Shown: positions 1-6,610 of the stretch, in pieces | Numbering within the stretch: the stretch's first letter is position 1 | Layout of the letters: each line of letters starts with the position of its first letter | Notes under the pieces: generated by a model | What the model was told of the DNA's origin: nothing | The model's input: the letters and a program-made list of their open reading frames with translations, nothing else | Databases searched by the model: none | Translations under genes and position numbers: made by a program | From: Gaiellasilicea sp963802765 | GTDB lineage: Bacteria; Actinomycetota; Thermoleophilia; Gaiellales; Gaiellaceae | Direction of reading: 5' to 3' | Length of the DNA stretch: 64,000 nucleotides | Assembly (NCBI GenBank): GCA_963802765.1 | Contig: CAWDJZ010000006.1 | Span: forward strand, 124,001 to 188,000

Positions 1-1
1 C

Positions 2-187
2 GCCATCTATCTCGCGCTCGTCGCGACGCTGCCGACGCTCTTCATCCGCTACGGCGGCTTCTCGCAGGCGACCGCCGGTGCGCTCGGCGGCACCTCGGTG
101 CTGATCGCCGTCGGCGTCGCGCTCGACACGATGCGTCAGATGGAGTCGCAGATGATGATGCGCTCCTACGAAGGCTTCCTGAAGTAA
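2..187 (+). CDS. secY: SecY preprotein translocase subunit, C-terminal fragment
   Basis: This is the last 61 codons of SecY, the channel subunit of the SecYEG translocon in the cytoplasmic membrane; the gene begins before the window. The reading frame starts at base 2 and ends with TAA. The fragment holds the final transmembrane stretch, then the characteristic GGTSVLIAVGVALDTMRQME segment and a terminal YEGFLK, which match the conserved SecY tail. It is followed by adk and map, the usual end of the spc operon. The gap to adk is filled by a long palindrome rather than a short spacer. Identification is secure; nothing can be said about the missing N-terminal part. Confidence 0.95.
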   Translation, partial: AIYLALVATLPTLFIRYGGFSQATAGALGGTSVLIAVGVALDTMRQMESQMMMRSYEGFLK

Positions 188-351
188 GTGGCCTGTCCGG
201 CACCGTCATCCACGCCGCTGACGCCCGCAAAGACTTCGCATCGCGTCGTCCTCAGTCGCGCCCATACCTCCTCGGTATGGACGCTCCCTGCGTCCTAGCG
301 CTGCTCGCTTTGCGAACGCCAGCGACGCGGCAACGGCACCGGACAGGCCAC
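188..351 (+). repeat. Long-hairpin intergenic element, copy A (secY/adk)
   Basis: A 164-bp imperfect palindrome fills the gap from the base after the secY stop to two bases before the adk start. The outer arms GTGGCCTGTCCGG (188-200) and CCGGACAGGCCAC (339-351) are perfectly complementary. Pairing continues inward with a few C.A or A.C mismatches on this strand. Conserved blocks CGTCCTCAGTCGCGCC (247-262) and CGCTCCCTGCGTCCT (282-296) flank an apical stem CCATACC/GGTATGG with a five-base loop. The same blocks recur in copies B and C. The likely adk ribosome-binding region lies in the right arm. Function is unknown. Confidence 0.85.
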
Positions 352-353
352 TG

Positions 354-926
354 ATGAATCTCCTGCTTCTGGGCCCACAGGGCTCCGGGAAAGGGACCCA
401 GGCGAAGCGGATCGCGCAGGCGTGGGACATCCCGCACGTCTCGACCGGCGACACGTTCCGCGCCCTCGACGAGTCGACCGAGCTCGGCCGGCGCGTCAAG
501 GAGATCATGGCCCGCGGCGAGCTCGTCCCCGACGCGATCACGATCGCGATGATCGAGGATCGCCTCTCGCAGGACGACGCCAACGATGGCTTCATCCTCG
601 ACGGCTTCCCGCGCAACCTCGCCCAGGCCGAGGCCCTCGACGCGATGCTCGCGTCGATCGGCCGCGGCCTCGACGCGATCCTCTTCTTCGACCTCCCCGA
701 CGAGGTGGCGCTGGAGCGGATGCAGGGACGCGCCCGGTCGGAGGACCGCGGCGACGACACGCCGGAGGCGATACGGAAGCGGCTCGCGATCTACCACGAG
801 CAGACCGTGCCGGTGGTCGAGCACTATCGCGCGACCGGGAAGCTGGTGCCGCTGCACGCAGCACGCCCGATCGAGGCCGTCTACGGGGAGATCGCCAGCG
901 CTCTCGATACCGTAGGGGCTAGATGA
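354..926 (+). CDS. adk: Adenylate kinase
   Basis: Adenylate kinase (190 aa) interconverts ATP + AMP and 2 ADP in the cytosol. The N-terminal P-loop GPQGSGKGTQ is visible at residues 8-17, followed by the AMP-binding STGD segment and the DGFPRN motif near residue 83. The LID segment is short and lacks the four-cysteine zinc site, so this is the short-lid form. The ATG at 354 gives the canonical N-terminus; only a weak AGG-type Shine-Dalgarno precedes it, inside the right arm of palindrome A. The stop codon at 924-926 lies inside the left arm of palindrome B. The placement secY-adk-map is classical and supports the assignment. Confidence 0.97.
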   Translation: MNLLLLGPQGSGKGTQAKRIAQAWDIPHVSTGDTFRALDESTELGRRVKEIMARGELVPDAITIAMIEDRLSQDDANDGFILDGFPRNLAQAEALDAMLASIGRGLDAILFFDLPDEVALERMQGRARSEDRGDDTPEAIRKRLAIYHEQTVPVVEHYRATGKLVPLHAARPIEAVYGEIASALDTVGAR

Positions 927-1091
927 CGACCGCCGTACGCCCAGCTCGCACGCGCTGGCGCGCTGCAAAGCGCCGCCTCGCTGCGTCCTCAGTCGCGCCC
1001 ATGCATTCCATGCATGAGCGCTCCCTGCGTCCTTGCGAGGCGGGCTTTTCGCGGCCATCGCGCACGATCTGGACGCACGGAGGTCGTCGAT
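922..1091 (+). repeat. Long-hairpin intergenic element, copy B (adk/map)
   Basis: This near-palindrome spans the adk stop and the map start. Arms include ACGACC (926-931) with GGTCGT (1082-1087), and complementarity is traceable most of the way to an apical stem CATGCAT/ATGCATG (1000-1006, 1010-1016) with a TCC loop. The blocks CGTCCTCAGTCGCGCC (984-999) and CGCTCCCTGCGTCCT (1019-1033) are identical to those of copies A and C. The arms differ in sequence from copies A and C. The map Shine-Dalgarno GGAGG (about 1079-1083) sits in the right arm, opposite the bases just after the adk stop. Confidence 0.85.
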
Positions 1092-1863
1092 GATCATCCG
1101 CAAGTCCGCCGCCGAGATCGCGAAGATGGCCGCCGCCGGCCGGATCGTCGCCGAGACGATCGCCCACGTCGGCGAGCAGCTCGAGCCCGGGGTCACGACC
1201 GGCGAGCTCGACCGGATCGCGGAGGAGCACATCCGCTCGCAAGGCGGCGTGCCCACCTCCCAGGGCTATCGCGGCTATCCGGCCGCGATCTGTATCTCCC
1301 CGAACGACATGGTCGTGCACGGCATCCCCGGGGGTTACGTCGTCGCGGACGGCGACCTGATCACGATCGACGTCGGGGTCACGCTCGACGGCTACATCGC
1401 CGACAGCGCCTACACCTTCGGCGTCGGGGACGTGAGCGACGAGGCGCAGCGGCTGCTCGACACGGGCCGCGAGGCGCTGCTCGCCGGGATCGCCCAGGCT
1501 GTTCCCGGGAACCGCGTCGGCGACATCTCCGCTGCCGTGCAGCAGCATGTCGAGGGAGCCGGCTTCTCGGTCGTGCGCAGCCTCGTCGGGCACGGCGTCG
1601 GCCGCAGCTACCACGAGGACCCCCACATCCCGAACTTCGGCCGGCCTGGCCGCGGGCCGCTCCTGGCCGAGGGTATGACGCTCGCGATCGAGCCGATGAT
1701 CACGGCCGGCGGCCCGGACGTCTACGTGCACGAGGACGACTGGTCGATCTCGACCGAGGACAGCTCGCTTGCAGCGCACTTCGAGCACACGGTCGCGATC
1801 ACGCCGTCCGGCCCGCGGATCCTGACCGCGAGCGGCGATCGCGAGCCGTCTCTGCTACCATAG
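1090..1863 (+). CDS. map: Methionine aminopeptidase, type I
   Basis: Map (257 aa) removes the initiator methionine from nascent proteins. The pita-bread metallopeptidase fold is recognised from the substrate-loop histidine in NDMVVHGIPG, the metal ligands in TIDVGVTLDGYIAD, the GHGVGR histidine, the EPMIT glutamate and the terminal EHTV glutamate. ATG 1090 is chosen over an in-frame upstream ATG at 1033 because GGAGG lies seven bases upstream and the family N-terminus (IIRKSAAEIAKM) begins here. The first bases of the gene belong to palindrome B, so its initiation region is predicted to be base-paired in the mRNA. Confidence 0.96.
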   Translation: MIIRKSAAEIAKMAAAGRIVAETIAHVGEQLEPGVTTGELDRIAEEHIRSQGGVPTSQGYRGYPAAICISPNDMVVHGIPGGYVVADGDLITIDVGVTLDGYIADSAYTFGVGDVSDEAQRLLDTGREALLAGIAQAVPGNRVGDISAAVQQHVEGAGFSVVRSLVGHGVGRSYHEDPHIPNFGRPGRGPLLAEGMTLAIEPMITAGGPDVYVHEDDWSISTEDSSLAAHFEHTVAITPSGPRILTASGDREPSLLP

Positions 1864-1918
1864 GCGACCCGCGCGGCTCAGCGCCGTGCTTTGCCGCGCG
1901 TCCAACTCTGAGAGGTTT

Positions 1919-2140
1919 ATGCCCGTCAAGGAAGAGAAGATCGAGGTCGAAGGCGAAGTCGTCGAGGCGCTCCCGAGCACGATGTTCCGGGTGCAGCTCG
2001 ACGGTGGCCACGCCGTCCTCGCCACGATCTCCGGGAAGATGCGCAAGCACTACATCCGCATCGCCCCGGGCGACCGCGTCAAGGTCGAGCTCTCTCCCTA
2101 CGACCTCACCCGCGGCAGGATCACGTACCGCAACCGCTAG
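1919..2140 (+). CDS. infA: Translation initiation factor IF-1
   Basis: IF-1 (73 aa) is an S1/OB-fold protein that binds the ribosomal A site during initiation. The sequence carries the family core EVEGEVVEALPSTMFRVQL, the HISGKMR-like segment (ATISGKMRKHYIR) and the near-invariant end DLTRGRITYR. The ATG at 1919 follows an AGAGG ribosome-binding site. A longer in-frame reading from 1886 would add a non-conserved N-terminus and is rejected. It is followed after 16 bp by rpmJ, the usual neighbour. Confidence 0.96.
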   Translation: MPVKEEKIEVEGEVVEALPSTMFRVQLDGGHAVLATISGKMRKHYIRIAPGDRVKVELSPYDLTRGRITYRNR

Positions 2141-2156
2141 AGGAAAGCCACTTTCG

Positions 2157-2270
2157 ATGAAGGTCCGTCCGTCCGTGAAGCCCATGTGTGAACGCTGCCG
2201 CGTGATCAAGCGGCACGGTCGCACCATGGTCATCTGCACGAATCCGCGCCACAAGCAAAGGCAGGGGTAA
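2157..2270 (+). CDS. rpmJ: 50S ribosomal protein bL36
   Basis: A 37-aa protein starting MKVRPSVKPMCERCRVIKRH and ending NPRHKQRQG, the standard bL36 sequence. The zinc ligands C11, C14, C27 and H32 of the C+ form are all visible. An AGGAAAG motif precedes the ATG. The gene is short and lies between infA and rpsM, its conserved place. Its stop overlaps the ribosome-binding site (AGGGG) of rpsM, which suggests coupled translation. Confidence 0.96.
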   Translation: MKVRPSVKPMCERCRVIKRHGRTMVICTNPRHKQRQG

Positions 2271-2275
2271 GTCAC

Positions 2276-2650
2276 TTGGCACGAATCGCCGGCGTCAACC
2301 TTCCGAACCAGAAGCGTCTGGAGATCGGGTTGACCTACATCTACGGGATCGGGCAGCCGACGGCGCAGAAGATCTGCGTGGCGCTCGATCTCGACCCGAA
2401 CGAGAAGGTGAAGGACCTCACCGACGACGAGGTCAACAAGCTGCGCGGCTACATCGACGGCGAGCTGCAGGTGGAGGGTGACCTCCGCCGCGAGCGCTCG
2501 CAGGCGATCAAGCGCCTCTCCGAGATCGGCGCCTACCGGGGCCTCCGCCACCGGCGCGGGCTGCCGGTGAACGGCCAGCGGACGAAGACGAACGCGCGCA
2601 CGCGCAAGGGCCCGAAGAAGACCGTCGGCCGCGGGAAGAAGGCGAAGTAA
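2276..2650 (+). CDS. rpsM: 30S ribosomal protein uS13
   Basis: uS13 (124 aa) sits in the head of the 30S subunit and contacts the P-site tRNA and the B1 bridge. The sequence begins MARIAGVNLPNQKRLEIGLT and includes the conserved GLRHRRGLPVNGQRTKTNAR stretch and a basic tail. The start is TTG at 2276, supported by AGGGG upstream at the end of rpmJ; no ATG would give the conserved N-terminus. The TAA stop shares its last base with the ATG of rpsK, a coupled TAATG arrangement. Confidence 0.97.
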   Translation: MARIAGVNLPNQKRLEIGLTYIYGIGQPTAQKICVALDLDPNEKVKDLTDDEVNKLRGYIDGELQVEGDLRRERSQAIKRLSEIGAYRGLRHRRGLPVNGQRTKTNARTRKGPKKTVGRGKKAK

Positions 2651-3054
2651 TGGCGCCTCCTCGCAAGGCTGCGGCCAGGGGCCGCACACGCCGCCGTGTC
2701 CGCAAGAACATCGCCGTCGGCCAGGCGCACATCAAGACGTCGTTCAACAACACGATCGTCGCGCTCACCGACAAGGACGGGAACGTGATCGCGTGGGAGT
2801 CGGCCGGCTCCGCGGGCTTCAAGGGCTCGCGCAAGTCGACACCGTTCGCCGCGCAGGTGACCGCCGACTCGTGCGCCCGCAAGGGCATGGAGCACGGCCT
2901 GCAGAAGGTCGAGGTCTTCGTCAAGGGCCCGGGCTCGGGCCGTGAGACGGCGATCCGCTCCTTGCAGGCGGCCGGCCTCGAGATCCTCGGCGTTCGGGAC
3001 GTGACCCCGCAGGCCCACAACGGCGTGCGCCCGCGCAAGCGGAGGAGGGTCTGA
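2650..3054 (+). CDS. rpsK: 30S ribosomal protein uS11
   Basis: uS11 (134 aa) lines the 30S platform and the mRNA exit region. A lysine/arginine-rich N-terminal extension is followed by the conserved body (HIKTSFNNTIVALTDKDGN, SAGSAGFKGSRKSTPFAAQ) and the C-terminal RDVTPQAHNGVRPRKRRRV. The ATG overlaps the stop of rpsM by one base, and its own TGA overlaps the ATG of rpsD by one base, so three genes are translationally coupled. Confidence 0.97.
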   Translation: MAPPRKAAARGRTRRRVRKNIAVGQAHIKTSFNNTIVALTDKDGNVIAWESAGSAGFKGSRKSTPFAAQVTADSCARKGMEHGLQKVEVFVKGPGSGRETAIRSLQAAGLEILGVRDVTPQAHNGVRPRKRRRV

Positions 3055-3674
3055 TGGCAAGAGACCTCGGACCCAAGTGCCGCGTCTGCCGCCGCGAGGG
3101 CATGAAGCTCTTCTTGAAGGGCGAGCGGTGCCTGACGGAGAAGTGCGCGATCGAGCGCCGCTCGTACCCGCCGGGTGAGCACGGCCGCGGCCGGATCAAG
3201 CAGAGCGAGTACCTGCTCCAGCTGCGCGAGAAGCAGAAGGCCCGCCGGTACTACGGCCTGCTCGAGAAGCAGTTCCGCAACTACTACGAGAAGGCGACGC
3301 GCGGCACGGGCGCTCCGGGCGAGAACCTGCTCCGGATGCTCGAGACGCGTCTCGACAACGTCGTCTACCGGCTCGGGTTCGCGGGCTCGCGCGCGCAGGC
3401 GCGCCAGCTCGTCCGCCACGGCCACTTCCTCGTCAACGGGCGCCGGGTCAACATCCCGAGCTACGGCGTGCGCCCCGACGACGTCGTCACGATGAAGGCC
3501 GGCAGCCCCGCGGAGCAGACGATCCGCGACGCGACCGACCTGACCGCATCCGTGGCTCCCTGGCTCCAGGCCGACCACGAGGGCCTGACGGGCAAGGTTC
3601 TGAAGTGGCCCGAGCGCGCCGAGATCGACGCGCCGGTGCAGGAGTCACTGATCGTGGAGCTCTACTCCAAGTAA
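3054..3674 (+). CDS. rpsD: 30S ribosomal protein uS4, zinc-binding form
   Basis: uS4 (206 aa) nucleates assembly of the 30S body by binding 16S rRNA. The N-terminus holds cysteines at positions 9, 12, 26 and 31, which form the zinc site of the C+ form. The S4 RNA-binding domain is visible from about residue 95 (RLDNVVYRLGFAGSRAQARQ, HGHFLVNGRRVNIPS). The C-terminus ends with the usual QESLIVELYSK. It overlaps rpsK by one base and is followed by rpoA after 22 bp. Confidence 0.97.
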   Translation: MARDLGPKCRVCRREGMKLFLKGERCLTEKCAIERRSYPPGEHGRGRIKQSEYLLQLREKQKARRYYGLLEKQFRNYYEKATRGTGAPGENLLRMLETRLDNVVYRLGFAGSRAQARQLVRHGHFLVNGRRVNIPSYGVRPDDVVTMKAGSPAEQTIRDATDLTASVAPWLQADHEGLTGKVLKWPERAEIDAPVQESLIVELYSK

Positions 3675-3696
3675 GTCACGGAAGGAAAGGATCGTT

Positions 3697-4665
3697 TTGG
3701 CTACACGCACCAGTCTGATGGACTTCCAGATCCCGCGGATCGTCCACGAAGAGATCAACGAGAACCGCGGCGTCTTCGTCATCGAACCGCTCGACCGCGG
3801 CTTCGGCTACACGTTCGGCAACTCGCTGCGCCGCGTGCTGCTCTCCTCGCTCGAGGGAGCCGCCGTCACCGCCGTCAAGATCGAGGGCGTCGCGCACGAG
3901 TTCACCACGCTCCCGGGCGTGCGCGAGGACGTGACCGACATCATCCTCAACCTGAAGAACCTGATCTGCAACCTCCACGGCGAGTCGCCGGAGGTCGAGG
4001 TGCACATCGCGAAGAAGGGCGCCGGCCCGGTCACCGCGGCCGACATCCAGGCTCCCGCCGACCTCGAGATTCTGAACCCCGAGCTCGAGCTCGCGCAGCT
4101 GTCCGAGAAGGGCAAGCTCGAGATGACGCTGACGATCGGCCGCGGCCGCGGCTACGTGCCGGCGGAGCTCAACCGCGGGCCCGAGCAGCCGATCGGCGTG
4201 ATCCCGATCGACTCGATCTTCTCGCCGGTCCGGCGCGTCTCGTACGACGTCGAGGCCGCACGGGTGGGCCAGCGCACCGACTACGACAAGCTCCGGCTCG
4301 ACGTGACCACGGACGGCTCGATCGAGCCGCGCGAGGCGATCGGGCAGGCCGCGCACATCCTCATCCGGCAGCTCGCGATCTTCACCGATCTCGAGAGCAT
4401 CGACGATCTCCGTCCTGCCGAGGAGATCACCGCCGAGTCGCCGGGCAGCGGTGCGGGCCCGATGGAGAACTTCCCGATCGAGGAGCTCGAGCTCGGCGTC
4501 CGCTCGTACAACTGCCTCAAGCGCGTCGGCATCGAGACGATCGGCGACCTGGTCTCCAAGTCGGAGAACGAGCTCGCCGCGATCCCGAACTTCGGGAAGA
4601 AGTCGATCGAGGAAGTCAAGGAGACGCTCGCCACGCAGGGACTGTCCCTGCGGGGCGACGAGTAA
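3697..4665 (+). CDS. rpoA: DNA-directed RNA polymerase subunit alpha
   Basis: RpoA (322 aa) forms the dimer that scaffolds RNA polymerase. The N-terminal domain shows RGFGYTFGNSLRRVLLSSL and the dimerisation elements; a linker near residues 235-255 leads to the C-terminal domain (IEELELGVRSYNCLKRVGIE, IPNFGKKSIEEVKETL) that contacts UP elements and activators. The start is TTG at 3697 because GGAAGGAAAGG lies six bases upstream; an ATG seven codons later would have no such site. rplQ follows after 4 bp. Confidence 0.97.
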   Translation: MATRTSLMDFQIPRIVHEEINENRGVFVIEPLDRGFGYTFGNSLRRVLLSSLEGAAVTAVKIEGVAHEFTTLPGVREDVTDIILNLKNLICNLHGESPEVEVHIAKKGAGPVTAADIQAPADLEILNPELELAQLSEKGKLEMTLTIGRGRGYVPAELNRGPEQPIGVIPIDSIFSPVRRVSYDVEAARVGQRTDYDKLRLDVTTDGSIEPREAIGQAAHILIRQLAIFTDLESIDDLRPAEEITAESPGSGAGPMENFPIEELELGVRSYNCLKRVGIETIGDLVSKSENELAAIPNFGKKSIEEVKETLATQGLSLRGDE

Positions 4666-4669
4666 GACG

Positions 4670-5050
4670 ATGAAGCACGCCCGCGCAGGCAAGAAGCTGG
4701 GGCGCGACGCCGCTCACCGGCGCGCGCTCTACTCGAACCTCGCGGGCGCGCTCTTCACCCACGGCCGGATCGAGACGACCGAGGCGAAGGCCAAGGCCGT
4801 CAAGCCGTTCGCGGAGAAGATGATCACGCTCGGCAAGCGCGGCGACCTGCACGCGCGGCGGCAGGCGCTCTCGGAGCTGCGCTCGCAGAACGTCGTCCAC
4901 GAGCTCTTCGCCGAGGTTGCGCCGCGCTTCGCGGAGCGGCCCGGCGGCTACACGCGGATCATCAAGCTCGGCCCGCGCCAGGGCGACGCCGCGGAGATGG
5001 TGTACCTCGAACTGGTGGACTACGAGCCCGAGTCCGTGCTCGCCGGCTAG
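4670..5050 (+). CDS. rplQ: 50S ribosomal protein bL17
   Basis: bL17 (126 aa) binds 23S rRNA near the exit tunnel. The family start MKHARAGKKLGRDAAHRRAL and the segment ALFTHGRIETTEAKAKAVKP are clear, and the tail GGYTRIIKLGPRQGDAAEMV is standard. The ATG at 4670 is taken rather than any upstream in-frame start, because upstream codons are out-of-frame rpoA sequence. This closes the alpha operon. Its stop overlaps the stop of the convergent LLM gene by 4 bp (shared CTAG). Confidence 0.96.
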   Translation: MKHARAGKKLGRDAAHRRALYSNLAGALFTHGRIETTEAKAKAVKPFAEKMITLGKRGDLHARRQALSELRSQNVVHELFAEVAPRFAERPGGYTRIIKLGPRQGDAAEMVYLELVDYEPESVLAG

Positions 5051-5919
5051 GCGAGTGCGGGCGCGAGCTCGCGGCCGATCAGCTCGACCATATCGAGGTC
5101 CTGGTGGTCGAGGTGCTGCAGCATCACGCGCTCGACTCCCGCGCGCTCGTAGTCGCGTAGGCGCTGCGCGGCCTCTTCGAGCGTGCCGAGGATCGCGGCC
5201 GTGCCACGCTGCTCCTTGTAGGTGTCCGGGTCGACCGTCTGGCCGGCGCGCTCGAGCCGGCGGCGGATCCGCTCCCGCCCCTCCGCCTCGTCCCGCCCGA
5301 TCGCGCAGGCGGTCATGAGCGAGAGCGGGATCGGCTCGCGGCCCTCGCGCTCGCAGGCGCGGCTCAGCTTCTCGCGCCGCGCGGCGCACTCCTCAGGCGT
5401 CGAGAAGATCGTGTTGTACTCGTCGGCCCAGCGCGCGGCGGGACCGACGGTCCCCGAGAGGCCGCTGCCGCCGACGATCAGGTGCGGCCGCGGGCGGCCG
5501 TCCCAGTAGCCGCGAACCGCCTCGATCTGCTCGGTGAACATCCGGAGGCGCTCCTTCATCGGCGGGAACGGGAAGCGGAACGCCTCGTGCTCCGCCTCCA
5601 TCCAGCCGGTGCCCATCCCGAGTGAGACCCGCCCGCCCGAGATCTCGTAGGCGGTGATCGAAGCGTTGGCCAGCACTGCTGCCGGCCGAAACGTCACCGG
5701 CGAGACGAGCGTGCCGAGCTCGAGGCGCGTCGTGCTGACGGCGAGCGCCGGGAGCACGGTCCACGCATCGAGCGCCGCCCGGTCGGGATCGGTCATCGAG
5801 AGATAGTGATCGGAGCGGAAGAGAGCCGGCACGCCGTGCTCCTCGCACGCCTCGGCGAGCGCGAGCCAGTCCGTCCACGAGACGCCTTCCTGCCCTTCGA
5901 TCATCAGCGCCACGCGCAT
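5047..5919 (-). CDS. LLM class (luciferase-like) oxidoreductase, probably F420-dependent
   Basis: A 290-aa TIM-barrel protein of the bacterial luciferase-like superfamily. Recognisable parts are the LFRSDHYL segment, the RLELGTLVSPVTFRPAAVLA strand, the SGGRVSLGMGTGWMEAEHEAF motif and PHLIVGGSG. Many actinobacterial members use coenzyme F420, but the cofactor cannot be proven from sequence alone, and the substrate is unknown. The ATG at 5919 gives the usual MRVALMIEGQ start. The gene converges on rplQ and diverges from a VOC gene with a 19-bp gap, leaving very little promoter space on either side. Confidence 0.85.
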   Translation of the reverse strand: MRVALMIEGQEGVSWTDWLALAEACEEHGVPALFRSDHYLSMTDPDRAALDAWTVLPALAVSTTRLELGTLVSPVTFRPAAVLANASITAYEISGGRVSLGMGTGWMEAEHEAFRFPFPPMKERLRMFTEQIEAVRGYWDGRPRPHLIVGGSGLSGTVGPAARWADEYNTIFSTPEECAARREKLSRACEREGREPIPLSLMTACAIGRDEAEGRERIRRRLERAGQTVDPDTYKEQRGTAAILGTLEEAAQRLRDYERAGVERVMLQHLDHQDLDMVELIGRELAPALA

Positions 5920-5938
5920 CCGGGCATCCTATGGCTCG

Positions 5939-6292
5939 ATGAACGTGGAAGGACTCGTCTTCGCGGGGGTCGGGAGCGCCGACAGTGGCGGCGTCGCCCG
6001 CTTCCTCGCCGATGTCCTGGGCGTCGCAGTCGACGCGGACGGCGACGTCCACCGGCTGGTCTTCCCGAACGGCACGTCGCTCGCCATCGTCCCGCCCGAT
6101 TACGTCGAGCCGCCGTCGGACACGATCCTCGGTTTCCTCGTCGACGACGTCGCGGCCGCGACGGAGGAGCTGTCGGCGCGCGGCGTCGAGCCGGACGGCA
6201 ACCTGCTCTCGGGCTACGGCTTCCGCTACCGCCACTTCCGAGCGCCGGACGGACGCAGGTTCGAGCTGCTGGACCGGAGGGCGCCCGAATGA
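5939..6292 (+). CDS. VOC (glyoxalase-fold) family protein
   Basis: A 117-aa single-domain protein with the vicinal-oxygen-chelate fold: an N-terminal VEGLVFAGVGSAD strand, FLADVLGVAVDADGD, and a C-terminal RYRHFRAPDGRRFELLDR strand typical of the family. Substrate and activity are unknown. Its stop overlaps the ATG of the next gene (ATGA), so the two are co-translated. The 19-bp gap to the divergent LLM gene holds a TATGGC hexamer close to the start codon, which would give a very short leader. Confidence 0.75.
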   Translation: MNVEGLVFAGVGSADSGGVARFLADVLGVAVDADGDVHRLVFPNGTSLAIVPPDYVEPPSDTILGFLVDDVAAATEELSARGVEPDGNLLSGYGFRYRHFRAPDGRRFELLDRRAPE

Positions 6293-6609
6293 TCTTCCTG
6301 ATCTCCCTCGTATTGGCGATCTTCGTCGTGTCGCCGCCCTGGAGCTGGGTCGTGCTCGCCGCCGGCGTCCTCCTCGAGGTGGGGGAGAGCTATCTGTTCA
6401 TGCGCTGGTCGCGGCGGCGAGGCTCTGCCGTCGGAACCGAGGTGCTGGTCGGGCGGCGGGCGATCGTCTCGGTGGAGTGCAGGCCTGAGGGTCAGGTGCG
6501 TATCGCCGGTGAGATCTGGCAGGCGCGCTGCGATGCCGGAGCGGACGTCGGCGACGCCGTCGTCGTCCGCGAGGTCGACGGCCTGGTGCTCGTCGTCGAG
6601 CCGGCCTGA
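6289..6609 (+). CDS. NfeD-like membrane protein
   Basis: A 106-aa protein with two N-terminal hydrophobic segments (about residues 2-14 and 18-36) and a C-terminal OB-fold region (TEVLVGRRAIVSVECRPEGQ, GDAVVVREVDGLVLVVEP) typical of the NfeD C-terminal domain. NfeD proteins are membrane partners of stomatin/flotillin-type proteins or proteases, but no such gene is adjacent. The ATG overlaps the stop of the VOC gene. Function is unassigned beyond the domain. Confidence 0.75.
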   Translation: MIFLISLVLAIFVVSPPWSWVVLAAGVLLEVGESYLFMRWSRRRGSAVGTEVLVGRRAIVSVECRPEGQVRIAGEIWQARCDAGADVGDAVVVREVDGLVLVVEPA

Positions 6610-6610
6610 C

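Noticed and set aside
188..351. The long palindromes as simple transcription terminators
   Set aside because: They lie within operons of essential genes that should be co-transcribed, have no T-run, and are far longer than terminators; termination there would be harmful.
188..351. The long palindromes as copies of one transposable MITE
   Set aside because: Terminal arms differ between copies and no target-site duplication is visible; a MITE would keep the same terminal repeats.
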